In this document: piece after piece, positions 9,101 through 17,543 of the stretch
Numbering within the stretch: the stretch's first letter is position 1
Layout: each line of letters begins with the position of its first letter
NCBI RefSeq assembly: GCF_900638685.1
Contig: NZ_LR134533.1
Location: forward strand, 1,922,001-1,986,000
Source: Neisseria weaveri
GTDB taxonomy: Bacteria; Pseudomonadota; Gammaproteobacteria; Burkholderiales; Neisseriaceae
Length of the DNA: 64,000 nt
Direction: 5' to 3'
Notes under the pieces: model-generated
Told to the model about the DNA's origin: nothing
Seen by the model: only the letters and a program-made list of their open reading frames with translations
Database searches by the model: none
Translations under genes and position numbers: made by a program

Positions 9101-9126
9101 AAAACAAAGCTCCCTAATAAGGGAGC
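9101..9126 (-). terminator. Intrinsic terminator after ribE
   Basis: On the minus strand GCTCCC / GGGAGC (9126-9109) is followed by TTTGTTTT. It lies about 70 bp past the ribE stop. Confidence 0.65.
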
Positions 9127-9193
9127 GTGTGGGTTGTGTCGGATAAAATGTGCGTTCATGCAGCGTACCGGCGGCTTTGTTGTTTTTATCCGT

Positions 9194-9832
9194 TTATTCG
9201 GTTCGGTTTTGCAGCAGGGCTTGCGGATTATTTTGAATAAATTTTAATACCGTATCGACAACGGCTTGGGTTTGCGGATCGATTTCGATATTGACCACAT
9301 CGCCGGCATTGCGTGTTCCGAACAAGGTGCGTTGCAGTGTTTCGGGAATCAGATGGACGTTGAATTCCTGTTCGGTAACGTCACCGACGGTCAGGCTGCA
9401 GCCGTCCAAGCCGATAAAGCCTTTGGTTAGGATATAGGGCTTAAGTGCTTGCGGAAGCTCGAACCAAACGGTTTTGTTTTGTCCGTTGCTGTCTATACGG
9501 CTGATAACGGTGGTGGCGATGATGTGGCCGCTCATCAGATGTCCGCCGATTTCGTCACCGAATTTGGCGGCGCGTTCCAGATTGACCGGATCGCCTTTTT
9601 TCAGACGGCCTAAATTGGTTTTTTGGAGCGTTTCCGCCATCAGATCGAAGCTGATCAGATTACCGTTGATTTCGGTAATGGTAAGACAGCAGCCGTTGTG
9701 GGCAACCGATGCGCCGATTTGCAGATTGTCGGTCATATGTTCCGGAAGTTCGACGATGTGTGTGCGGAAGTCGGGGGCGGGTTGCAGGATGCCGGCTAAG
9801 CGGCCTGTACCTTGTACGATGCCTGTAAACAT
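9194..9832 (-). CDS. ribE: Riboflavin synthase alpha chain RibE
   Basis: A 212-aa protein made of two lumazine-binding repeats. Repeat one starts [12 protein letters not shown] and includes [13 protein letters not shown]; repeat two starts at about residue 97 ([14 protein letters not shown]) and includes [13 protein letters not shown]. It dismutates two 6,7-dimethyl-8-ribityllumazine molecules to riboflavin. It is monocistronic, with no other rib gene adjacent and no FMN riboswitch visible in the short upstream gap. An in-frame DUS core near 9600 encodes part of LGRLKKGD. Confidence 0.95.
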   Translation of the reverse strand: MFTGIVQGTGRLAGILQPAPDFRTHIVELPEHMTDNLQIGASVAHNGCCLTITEINGNLISFDLMAETLQKTNLGRLKKGDPVNLERAAKFGDEIGGHLMSGHIIATTVISRIDSNGQNKTVWFELPQALKPYILTKGFIGLDGCSLTVGDVTEQEFNVHLIPETLQRTLFGTRNAGDVVNIEIDPQTQAVVDTVLKFIQNNPQALLQNRTE

Positions 9833-9914
9833 ATGCTGTCCTTGTTTGAATGGGTGGGAATGCGGTCGGTCGGATTCGATTTGCGGGGTATTGTAGCATT
9901 AATGCCGTATAAAA

Positions 9915-9956
9915 TTCAGACGGCCTTTCTGTGTGTGGAAGGCCGTCTGAATTTTT
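9915..9956 (-). terminator. DUS-pair terminator overlapping the end of the thioesterase gene
   Basis: Inverted AG-DUS at 9915-9926 and 9940-9951 with a 13-nt loop, flanked by T/A runs. On the minus strand it begins at the thioesterase stop codon. Confidence 0.75.
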
Positions 9957-10449
9957 AGAATGAGCTGCAATTGAAATCGCTGTTACCCTGCATTTGCAGG
10001 CGGAGGGCTTTGCGCCGCTCCGCCGCTTGGAAACGGCAGCGTTGGGCTTCGGTTTGCAGTTGCAGCGGTGGAACGGCTGCGGGTTTGCCATTGTCCATGG
10101 CAACCATGGTGAAGTAGCAGCTGTTGGTATGGCGCACGGTCCGTTCGCGGATATTTTGTGCTTCGACACGGATGCCGACTTCCATTGAAGTGCGGCCGAC
10201 GTGGTTGACACTGGCCGAGAATGTTACCAGCTCGCCGACATGAATAGGTTCTTTGAAAGTTACTTTGTCCACCGATAAGGTAACGCAGTAATGGCCGCTG
10301 TAACGGCTGGCGCAGGCGTAGGCGACTTGGTCGAGCAGTTTCAATAAATCGCCGCCGTGTACGTTGCCACTGAAGTTGGCCATGTCGGGGGTCATTAAGA
10401 TAGACATCTTTAATTCGTGTTCGGGTAGGCCGTTGTTTTGTGTATCCAT
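9955..10449 (-). CDS. Hotdog-fold acyl-CoA thioesterase (NmACOT-like)
   Basis: A 164-aa single hotdog domain with the signature GNVHGGDLLKLLDQVAYACASRYSG (residues 28 on). N25 and D40 have the spacing of the catalytic Asn/Asp pair described for the meningococcal acyl-CoA thioesterase, a hexameric CoA-inhibited enzyme. It hydrolyses acyl-CoA to free acid and CoA in the cytoplasm. The C-terminal tail rich in R and Q (LQTEAQRCRFQAAERRKALRLQ) also resembles that family. It is probably monocistronic. Function is inferred from family resemblance. Confidence 0.88.
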   Translation of the reverse strand: MDTQNNGLPEHELKMSILMTPDMANFSGNVHGGDLLKLLDQVAYACASRYSGHYCVTLSVDKVTFKEPIHVGELVTFSASVNHVGRTSMEVGIRVEAQNIRERTVRHTNSCYFTMVAMDNGKPAAVPPLQLQTEAQRCRFQAAERRKALRLQMQGNSDFNCSSF

Positions 10450-10677
10450 AATTTGACTCTGTATTTATTTGATTTTTTGGTTGGAAAAGAAATATTGTAT
10501 TTAAAATAAATAATTAATATTTGGATTTTTACTTATATAAAATATGGTAAAAGCTGCATGACGGTTTATTTTACGCTTGTTTTGCGGATGGGTTTATAGA
10601 AAATAGCTAATCGGCTCATAATGTCTTTTATTTTTATTAATATATAAATATTGCATGGGCGTTGAGCGGAAGGCGAG

Positions 10678-10714
10678 AGGCCGTCTGAAAAACTATAAGA
10701 TTTTCAGACGGCCT
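10678..10714 (-). terminator. DUS-pair terminator after ppx
   Basis: AG-DUS 10678-10689 and inverse 10703-10714, located 24 bp past the ppx stop on the minus strand. Confidence 0.75.
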
Positions 10715-10737
10715 CTCAATAGCTGGGTTGGGATAAA

Positions 10738-12246
10738 TTATGTGGTTTGAATGTTAAACGGCATATTTACTTTTTCCCACTGCTCGATTTCGTAATCCAA
10801 TGCGCCGGCAATTAACGGATGTTCGTCCAACCAACTTTGGCTGATGCGCAGGGTAAAGCCTTTGCCGGAAGGATTGGTACGCAATTGGGTATAGGGCGGC
10901 AGGTTCATCGGCAGGCGGGCGCGGCAGAATAGGGCGGCGAGCCTTAAGGACAAAATGGCGTACCAAGCCAGCTGCTCCGGGGCGCGTTCGACCATTTTTC
11001 TGACGTCGCCGCGATGTCCTAAAACCAGCAGGGAAAGGATTTTTTGTTCTTTGCGCGAGAAGCCGGGCATATCGGCGTTTTCCAGAATGTAGGCGGAATG
11101 CTTGTGATAGCCGGTATGGGCGATGTCGATGCCGATTTCGTGCAGAAGGGCCGCCCAGTTGATGTATTTTTTCCAATAGGCCAAATCCTGTACGGAAACG
11201 TGATGGGCGAAGCAGATGCTTTCCATAAACATTTGCGCGGCTTCCGACACGCGTTTGCCTTGGTTGCGGCTGACGTGGTAGCGCTCTTGGAATTGTGCAG
11301 TGGTTTGGTCGCGCATATCTTCGTTGAGTGTGCGGCCGATGAAATCGTAAAACACGCCGTCGCGCAGAGCGGCTTCGGTTACGGTCATTTTTTCGATTTC
11401 CAGCTCTTCAAATGCAGCCATCATTACGGCGAGGCCGCCTGCAAATACATCTATGCGTTCCGGTTTCATGCCTTCGAAGCGGGCTTTGCGCGTGCTGCCT
11501 GCTTCAATGATTTTGTCGGCGATTTTCTTCATGCCGGCATAGGTAATGTCGTTTTCTTGAGGGCATTCGAATGAAATGACATCACGGATGGCTTTGGCCG
11601 AACCAGAGGTGCCGACGGCAAAATCCCAACCGTTGCGTTTCATGGATTTGCTGATACGTTGGATTTCGGTGCGCGCTGCGGTAATGGCGGCTTGGAAGTC
11701 TTTTTGGGTAACTTTGCTTTGTGGGAAAAAGCGCATGCTGTAGGTTACGCAACCCAAAGCCAGGCTTTCGGTAATGGTGGGTTGGAGGTCGGAACCGATA
11801 ACGAACTCGGTCGAGCCGCCGCCGATGTCGATAACCAGCATTTTGTCGCCGTTGGGCGGCAGGGTGTGTACTACGCCGGTATAAATCAAACGGGCTTCTT
11901 CGCGGCCTGCGATGACTTCAATCGGGAAACCTAATGCGGCTTCGGCTTTGGGAATAAAATATTCGATATTTTTGGCAACGCGGAAAGTATTGGTAGCGAC
12001 AACTCGGACCTGCTCGGGTTTGAATCCTTGCAGGCGTTCGCCGAATTTTGCCAAACATTCCAGAGCGCGTTCTTGAGCTTCTTGGGTTAGGTGTTTCTGA
12101 TCGTCGAGACCGGCGGCGAAACGGACCATTTGTTTGATGGAATCGATGATTTTCAATTGGCCGTTGTTATTTTCGCAGATTTGCAGACGGAAGCTGTTTG
12201 AACCTAAGTCGACGGAGGCTAGAATATTAGAAGCAATTGCTGTCAT
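10738..12246 (-). CDS. ppx: Exopolyphosphatase Ppx (Ppx/GppA family)
   Basis: A 502-aa protein matching full-length proteobacterial Ppx. The ASKHA phosphate-binding loop SVDLGSNSFRL is at residues 11-21. REEARLIYTGV follows, then DIGGGSTEF near 142. The C-terminal half carries the HD-like helical domain (LHEIGIDIAHTGYHKHSAYIL). It hydrolyses terminal phosphate from polyphosphate, and related proteins act on pppGpp. No ppk gene is beside it. The ATG at 12246 starts MTAIASNILASVD. Confidence 0.93.
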   Translation of the reverse strand: MTAIASNILASVDLGSNSFRLQICENNNGQLKIIDSIKQMVRFAAGLDDQKHLTQEAQERALECLAKFGERLQGFKPEQVRVVATNTFRVAKNIEYFIPKAEAALGFPIEVIAGREEARLIYTGVVHTLPPNGDKMLVIDIGGGSTEFVIGSDLQPTITESLALGCVTYSMRFFPQSKVTQKDFQAAITAARTEIQRISKSMKRNGWDFAVGTSGSAKAIRDVISFECPQENDITYAGMKKIADKIIEAGSTRKARFEGMKPERIDVFAGGLAVMMAAFEELEIEKMTVTEAALRDGVFYDFIGRTLNEDMRDQTTAQFQERYHVSRNQGKRVSEAAQMFMESICFAHHVSVQDLAYWKKYINWAALLHEIGIDIAHTGYHKHSAYILENADMPGFSRKEQKILSLLVLGHRGDVRKMVERAPEQLAWYAILSLRLAALFCRARLPMNLPPYTQLRTNPSGKGFTLRISQSWLDEHPLIAGALDYEIEQWEKVNMPFNIQTT

Positions 12247-12485
12247 GATTGTGAATACTGGTTAAGTAAACGAAGTGGCTATGTTACAGGCTGGACGGAT
12301 TGGTGTCATCTTTTTTTGTTCATGTTTGCAGCCTTGTAAAATCAGGATACAGGCATATTTTCAAACGGCCTTTCAGCCTTGCGGCGGCAGTCAGCCGGAT
12401 TGGGTTATAATGACCGTTTTCGATGACGCGGTATCTGTCTGAATTTTGACGGTTTCGTTATACAGAACAGCAACGGAGGGGAAGA

Positions 12486-12902
12486 ATGGTCTTTTGGTTT
12501 GTAACGGCTGCGGTATTGCTGATTTTGGAATTGTTTATCGGCACGGTGTATTTGCTGGTAGTCAGTGCGGCTTTGTTTGGCGCAGGTTTTGCCGCGTGGT
12601 TGTTCGACAGTTTCACGGCCGGCGTATTGACGGCTGCCGTGCTTTCGGCTTTGGGCATTTGGTGGGTAAACGGCTGGATACGCCGCCACCGCAGGCCGAA
12701 ACAGGAAGAAGATGCGCTGCACGATTTGGATGTGGGGCAGACGGTTCAGGTTATCCGTCATATGTATGACGATATTTACGAAGTTTCGTACCGCGGTGCG
12801 TTGTGGCAGGCTAAAGCCGACAATGCCGAATCAGGCCGGGAAGCCGTTACGGCGGTGGTCACCGGTAAAGGCGGTAATGTTTTATTCATTCATTTACATT
12901 GA
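12486..12902 (+). CDS. NfeD-like membrane protein
   Basis: A 138-aa protein with two or three N-terminal transmembrane segments (residues 3-66) and a C-terminal OB-fold (about 80-138: LDVGQTVQVIRHMYDDIYEVSYRGALWQAKADN). NfeD short forms are typically encoded just upstream of an SPFH/band-7 gene, and this is the case here: the next start is 15 bp away. They are thought to work with SPFH proteins in membrane microdomain organisation or quality control. Start choice: ATG 12486 after CGGAGGGGAAGA. Confidence 0.87.
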   Translation: MVFWFVTAAVLLILELFIGTVYLLVVSAALFGAGFAAWLFDSFTAGVLTAAVLSALGIWWVNGWIRRHRRPKQEEDALHDLDVGQTVQVIRHMYDDIYEVSYRGALWQAKADNAESGREAVTAVVTGKGGNVLFIHLH

Positions 12903-12917
12903 TAAAAAGGGAAAAAT

Positions 12918-13886
12918 ATGGAGCTGTTATTGAGTTTTCCGATTCTGCTGCTGATTGTGGTAGTGGTATTCGGTTTTAAATCGTTTATCGTTGTGCCGCA
13001 GCAGGAAGCTTATGTTGTCGAGCGTTTGGGACGTTTTCACAAAGTGTTGAATCCGGGTTTGAACATTCTGATTCCGTTTATCGACCGCGTGGCTTATAAG
13101 CATACGTTGAAAGAAATTCCGATGGATGTGCCCAGCCAAGTTTGTATTACGCGCGACAATACTCAGCTGACGGTGGACGGCATCATCTATTTTCAGGTAA
13201 CTGATCCCAAGCTCGCTTCTTACGGTTCGAGCAACTACATTATGGCGATTACCCAGTTGGCGCAAACTACGCTGCGTTCGGTAATCGGCCGCATGGAGTT
13301 GGATAAAACCTTTGAAGAACGTGATGAAATCAACAGTATTGTTGTGGCGGCTTTGGACGAAGCGGCGGTTTCGTGGGGCGTGAAAGTGTTGCGCTATGAG
13401 ATTAAAGACTTGGTGCCGCCGCAAGAAATTCTGCGTTCGATGCAGGCGCAGATTACGGCGGAGCGTGAGAAGCGTGCGCGTATCGCCGAGTCTGAAGGCC
13501 GCAAGATCGAGCAGATCAATTTGGCCAGCGGTCAGCGTGAAGCGGAAATCCAACAGTCCGAAGGTGAGGCGCAAGCGGCGATTAATGCGTCAAACGGTGA
13601 AAAAATCGCCCGAATCAACCGCGCCCAGGGTGAGGCCGAAGCTCTGCGTTTGGTAGCGGAAGCCAATGCCGATGCCATCCGCCAAATCGCCCAAGCCCTG
13701 CAAACGCCGGGCGGCAATGAAGCGGTAAACTTGAAAGTGGCCGAGCAGTATGTGGAAGCTTTTGCCAAGTTGGCCAAAGAAAGCAATACTTTGATTATGC
13801 CGGCCAATGTTGCCGATATCGGCAGTTTGGTATCTGCCGGGTTGAAGATTGTGGAAGGGAACAAACAGGTTTCCGGCAAACTGTGA
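12918..13886 (+). CDS. qmcA: SPFH/band-7 domain protein QmcA-like (stomatin/paraslipin family)
   Basis: A 322-aa protein with a single N-terminal membrane segment (residues 2-22), then a band-7 domain: VVPQQEAYVVERLGRFHKVLNPGLNILIPF, VDGIIYFQVTDP and ALDEAAVSWGVKVLRYEIKDL. A long Ala/Glu/Arg-rich coiled coil follows (about 175-260, ITAEREKRARIAESEGRK onward). It forms oligomeric rings at the membrane, often associated with FtsH-type proteolysis. It is cotranscribed with the NfeD-like gene, which is the conserved pairing. Confidence 0.92.
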   Translation: MELLLSFPILLLIVVVVFGFKSFIVVPQQEAYVVERLGRFHKVLNPGLNILIPFIDRVAYKHTLKEIPMDVPSQVCITRDNTQLTVDGIIYFQVTDPKLASYGSSNYIMAITQLAQTTLRSVIGRMELDKTFEERDEINSIVVAALDEAAVSWGVKVLRYEIKDLVPPQEILRSMQAQITAEREKRARIAESEGRKIEQINLASGQREAEIQQSEGEAQAAINASNGEKIARINRAQGEAEALRLVAEANADAIRQIAQALQTPGGNEAVNLKVAEQYVEAFAKLAKESNTLIMPANVADIGSLVSAGLKIVEGNKQVSGKL

Positions 13887-13955
13887 TGAGTGTTGCGGTA
13901 CCGCTGCGGAGCGTTTGAAGCTTGCCGATTGCTATACCGATATGCAAAAGTGCGG

Positions 13956-13987
13956 AGGCCGTCTGAAAATTTCAGACGGCCTTTTTG
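13956..13987 (+). terminator. DUS-pair terminator after qmcA
   Basis: AG-DUS 13956-13967 and inverse 13971-13982, 3-nt loop, then TTTTT. It is the first of three such pairs in this gap. Confidence 0.8.
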
Positions 13988-14092
13988 CTTGATGTATTCA
14001 AATGATTGGTTTGTAATCGGGTGGCTTGATGCTCAAGCAGTTTGGGTTTTGATGGCAGTTATGTGATTTTGTTAAATAAAGATGAATAGGGA

Positions 14093-14121
14093 AGGCCGTC
14101 TGAATTTTCAGACGGCCTTTG
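14093..14121. terminator. Second DUS pair in the qmcA-rlmB gap
   Basis: AG-DUS 14093-14104 and inverse 14107-14118, 2-nt loop, T-rich right flank. Confidence 0.7.
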
Positions 14122-14233
14122 TATTCGGATAATGTAGCTAAACGGTTTGGTTTAAATGGTATTGCGTTTGTTTGGAACAGTCGGTTGATTTGAGGCAATT
14201 GGTTTTCCTTAAATAAATGAAAGCAGATAAAAA

Positions 14234-14263
14234 AGGCCGTCTGAAATTTTCAGACGGCCTTTG
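14234..14263 (-). terminator. Third DUS pair, terminator for rlmB
   Basis: AG-DUS 14234-14245 and inverse 14249-14260. On the minus strand it lies about 55 bp past the rlmB stop and is followed by TTTTT. Confidence 0.75.
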
Positions 14264-14316
14264 GCGATAGGACTGCCCTATATCGCATGCCGAATGTCGG
14301 TTTGGAAACAGAGGGC

Positions 14317-15066
14317 TTATTGTTCCGATTGCAACACCCGTTGGCGGCGGGTTTCGCTCAACACCATGCCCGCGGTTACCGATACGTTCATGCTTTCCAC
14401 CGTGCCGAACATGGGCACGGAAACGAGCATGTCGCAATGTTCGCGGGTGAGGCGGCGCATGCCTTCGCCTTCGTTGCCCATCACCCATGCGATGCTTTCG
14501 GGCAGTTTGGCGTGGTAGAGATCGGCCTCGCCGCCCATGTCGGTGCCGACCACCCAGATGCCGTATTCTTTCAATTCGCGCAGGGTGCGGGCGAGGTTGG
14601 TGACGGTGATGTAGGGCACGGTTTCGGCCGCGCCGCAGGCCACTTTGCTCACGGTGGCGTTCAGCCCCGCGCTTTTGTCTTTCGGCGCAATCACGGCGTG
14701 AACGCCCATTGCGTCGGCGGTACGCAGGCACGCGCCGAGGTTGTGCGGGTCGGTAATGCCGTCAAGCACCAGCAGCAGCGCCGGTTCGCGCAGGTTTTCC
14801 AACACGTCTTCGAGATGGACGTGGTTTTTGGAGGCGTCGATAAAGCCGACCACACCTTGATGGCGCGCGCCTTTGCTGATGGTGTTTAAGCGTTCGGCAG
14901 CGGCAAAATGCACGCGCACGTTTTCGGCGGCGGCTTTTTCCAACACTTCTCGGGTGCGGGTGTCGTGTTTGCCTTCTTGGACATACAGTTCGGTGATGCT
15001 TTTCGGGTTTTGCCACAATCGGGCGTTAACGGCGTGGAAGCCGTAGATAAGTCGTTGGTTTGCCAT
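14317..15066 (-). CDS. rlmB: 23S rRNA (guanosine-2'-O-)-methyltransferase RlmB
   Basis: A 249-aa SpoU/TrmH-family enzyme that 2'-O-methylates G2251 of 23S rRNA in E. coli. The N-terminal substrate-binding domain ([16 protein letters not shown]...) is followed by a SPOUT knot with the three motifs: [25 protein letters not shown] and [20 protein letters not shown]. Length matches E. coli RlmB. It is divergent from comA with a 170-bp gap that includes an AT-DUS (15086-15097). Confidence 0.95.
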   Translation of the reverse strand: MANQRLIYGFHAVNARLWQNPKSITELYVQEGKHDTRTREVLEKAAAENVRVHFAAAERLNTISKGARHQGVVGFIDASKNHVHLEDVLENLREPALLLVLDGITDPHNLGACLRTADAMGVHAVIAPKDKSAGLNATVSKVACGAAETVPYITVTNLARTLRELKEYGIWVVGTDMGGEADLYHAKLPESIAWVMGNEGEGMRRLTREHCDMLVSVPMFGTVESMNVSVTAGMVLSETRRQRVLQSEQ

Positions 15067-15085
15067 AGTTGTCTTCGATTGATAT

Positions 15086-15097
15086 TTCAGACGGCAT
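15086..15097 (-). repeat. AT-dialect DUS in the rlmB-comA gap
   Basis: TTCAGACGGCAT, unpaired. An AG-DUS also lies nearby at about 15162. Confidence 0.75.
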
Positions 15098-15238
15098 TAT
15101 ACAGGGTTTAACCGTTCGGACGGCGTGTATTCCGAATAAACTTTACGGGCAGATGACGGCAGGCCGTCTGAAAAACGGTTGCGGCAAGGTGTCGGCTTTT
15201 TATATGATAACTGTATTTATTATAAAGTTGCTTGGTAA

Positions 15239-17479
15239 ATGGCTTTGAGATTCGGTTTGCCGTTTTGGATTTTCGGCGTGTTACTGTCGTTTGCGTTGCC
15301 TGTCGTGCCGCCGTTGTGGGTCTGGACGGCGGTCGGTTGCTGCGCGGCCGTATTGTTTCGGCGTTACCGCAGTTTGGCTTTATTGCTGTTGTGTTTGACG
15401 GTTGGGGCGGCTTACGGTGTGTGGCGGACGGAAGCGGCGTTGTCGCAGCAATGGCAGACGGCTTCTGCGGCGGATTTAACCGTTACGGTGGACGATTTGC
15501 CGCAACGTGAAGCACGGCGTGTGCGTTTTACGGCCGTGGCGGAGGACGAAGCGGGCAGGCAGTACCGTTTGGTTTTGTCGGATTACGGTTTGCGCGATTG
15601 GCCGGTCGGCAGCCGCTGGCAGGTTCGCGCCCGCGTCCGGCCGCCGGTCGGGGAAGTGAATCCGGCCGGTTTTAACCGTGAAGCGTGGGCTTTGGCGAAG
15701 GGTATAGACGGCTTGGGTACGATTGGCGGCGAACGTGTTTTGTTGGCGCAGGGCGAGGCCGGTCGGTTGCTGAGGATGCGCGATTCGGTCAGCAGGCGTT
15801 GGCAGCAGGCGGCGGTGGTCAAGCCTGAATTTTCAGACGGCCAAGCGCTGATGCGGGCGTTGGGTATCGGCGAGCAGACGGCTTTGGATACGGGTGTGTG
15901 GCAGGCGTTCCGGCCTTTGGGTTTGAACCATTTGGTCAGTATTTCGGGATTGCATGTGGGTATGGTGGCGTTGTTTGCCGGTTGGCTGGCAAAGTTGCTG
16001 CTGGCGTGTTTGCCGTTTTCGCTGTCGAAGCCGCGTTTGTGGATGGTATCGGCAGGTGTGGCGGCCGGAATATTTTATGCCGGATTGGCTGGGTTTTCCG
16101 TGCCGACGCAGCGCAGTGTATTGATGTTGGCGGCGTTGGCTTGGGCTTGGTGGTGCGGCAGCGGCGTATCGGTTTGGCGCGGTTGGTGGCAGGCGTTGGC
16201 GGCCGTGCTGCTGGTTCAGCCTGCTGCGGTGTTGGGGGCGGGATTTTGGTTGTCGTTCGGTTTGGTGGCGGCACTGTTGTGGGTTGCGTCAGGCCGTCTG
16301 AACGGTTTGGGTTGGCGTGCCGTATTAAGGGGACAATGGGCGGTATCGGTGTTGTCGGTGGTGATATTGGGGGCATTTTTTGCTTCGGTGCCGCTGATCA
16401 GTCCTTTGGTGAATGCGGCGGCGATTCCGTGGTTTTCTTGGGTGTTGACGCCGTTGGCCTTGCTCGGCTCTATATTGCCTTGGCCCCGGTTGCATGAATT
16501 TGCGGCGGCGGCAGGGGAATACACGCTGCGGTTTTTGTTGTGGCTGGCGGAGTATGCGCCCGAATATGCGGTGGCGGAGGTGCCGTGGCCGTTGGTATTG
16601 CTGGCGGTGGTAGCCGGAGGTGTGCTGTTGCTGCCGAAGCCGACGGCGTTGCGGCCTTGGGCGGCGTTGGTGTTGTGCGGTTTTGTCGTGTATCGGAAAG
16701 AGCCTGTGCAATACGGGCGTGTGCAGATGGTGGTGTGGGACGCCGGGCAGGGTTTGTCGGTGTTGTTTCAGACGGCGCAACATCGCTTGTTGTTTGATAC
16801 GGGGACGGCGCCGTCGGCCGCCATGAATATTTTGCCTGCGCTGAATGCTTGGGGCGTCCGCAGTTTGGATGCGCTGGTGTTGTCCCATCACGATGCCGAC
16901 CATGACGGCGGTTTTGAAGCGGTTGCCCGTGCCACGCGGCCGAAACGCTTGTGGGCGGGGCAGCCGCAGTTTTATTCGGGCGCGGAAAGTTGTGATAAAG
17001 GAGCTTGGGAATGGGACGGGGTGCATTTCGAATGGTTGAGGCCGTCTGAAATTGTTAAGGCGGACGATAACGAGCAAAGCTGTGTATTAAGGGTGGTTGC
17101 CGGCGGACAGGCGGCTTTGGTCACGGGGGATTTGGGCAAGGCAGGGGAGAAAAGTCTGGTGGAACAATACGGCGGGGGTTTGCACAGCAATGTTTTGGTT
17201 TTGGGGCATCACGGCAGCGATACGTCGTCTTCCGGCGTGTTTTTAAATGCGGTGGCGCCTGAATATGCGGTGGCTTCGAGCGGTTATGCCAATGCTTACC
17301 GCCATCCGGTCAAAGCCGTGCGCGACCGTGTGCAGGCGCATGATATTGTGTTGCTGCGTACGGATTGGCAGGGCGCGTTGCGGTTTGAATTGGGCGCGGG
17401 CGGCGAGGTGTTTGGCGGACCTTTGCGGCAGCGCAAACCTTATTGGCAGAAAAAGCCTTTTGATAATGCTCCGTATTGA
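15239..17479 (+). CDS. comA: DNA internalization competence protein ComA (ComEC/Rec2 family)
   Basis: A 746-aa inner-membrane protein, the channel that brings single-stranded DNA into the cytoplasm during natural transformation; in Neisseria it is called ComA. It begins with two hydrophobic segments and a DUF4131-type extracytoplasmic domain (to about residue 170). The multi-helix competence domain follows (LNHLVSISGLHVGMVALFAGW near 230 is the family hallmark). The C-terminal metallo-beta-lactamase-like domain has LSHHDADHDGG near 548 and VLGHHGSDTSS later. The gene contains two complete in-frame AG-DUS (about 16290 and 17039) and one 11/12 match near 15832. The Shine-Dalgarno is weak. Confidence 0.94.
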   Translation: MALRFGLPFWIFGVLLSFALPVVPPLWVWTAVGCCAAVLFRRYRSLALLLLCLTVGAAYGVWRTEAALSQQWQTASAADLTVTVDDLPQREARRVRFTAVAEDEAGRQYRLVLSDYGLRDWPVGSRWQVRARVRPPVGEVNPAGFNREAWALAKGIDGLGTIGGERVLLAQGEAGRLLRMRDSVSRRWQQAAVVKPEFSDGQALMRALGIGEQTALDTGVWQAFRPLGLNHLVSISGLHVGMVALFAGWLAKLLLACLPFSLSKPRLWMVSAGVAAGIFYAGLAGFSVPTQRSVLMLAALAWAWWCGSGVSVWRGWWQALAAVLLVQPAAVLGAGFWLSFGLVAALLWVASGRLNGLGWRAVLRGQWAVSVLSVVILGAFFASVPLISPLVNAAAIPWFSWVLTPLALLGSILPWPRLHEFAAAAGEYTLRFLLWLAEYAPEYAVAEVPWPLVLLAVVAGGVLLLPKPTALRPWAALVLCGFVVYRKEPVQYGRVQMVVWDAGQGLSVLFQTAQHRLLFDTGTAPSAAMNILPALNAWGVRSLDALVLSHHDADHDGGFEAVARATRPKRLWAGQPQFYSGAESCDKGAWEWDGVHFEWLRPSEIVKADDNEQSCVLRVVAGGQAALVTGDLGKAGEKSLVEQYGGGLHSNVLVLGHHGSDTSSSGVFLNAVAPEYAVASSGYANAYRHPVKAVRDRVQAHDIVLLRTDWQGALRFELGAGGEVFGGPLRQRKPYWQKKPFDNAPY

Positions 17480-17482
17480 AAC

Positions 17483-17512
17483 AGGCTGTCTGAAAACTTC
17501 AGACGGCCTGCT
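17483..17512. terminator. Imperfect DUS-pair terminator between comA and rep
   Basis: AGGCTGTCTGAA (17483-17494, one base off the DUS) pairs with TTCAGACGGCCT (17498-17509). The changed base gives a G-U wobble in the plus-strand RNA. The genes converge here. Confidence 0.7.
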
Positions 17513-17543
17513 GTTTTGTATGATGCCGCTATTTATAAAGACC

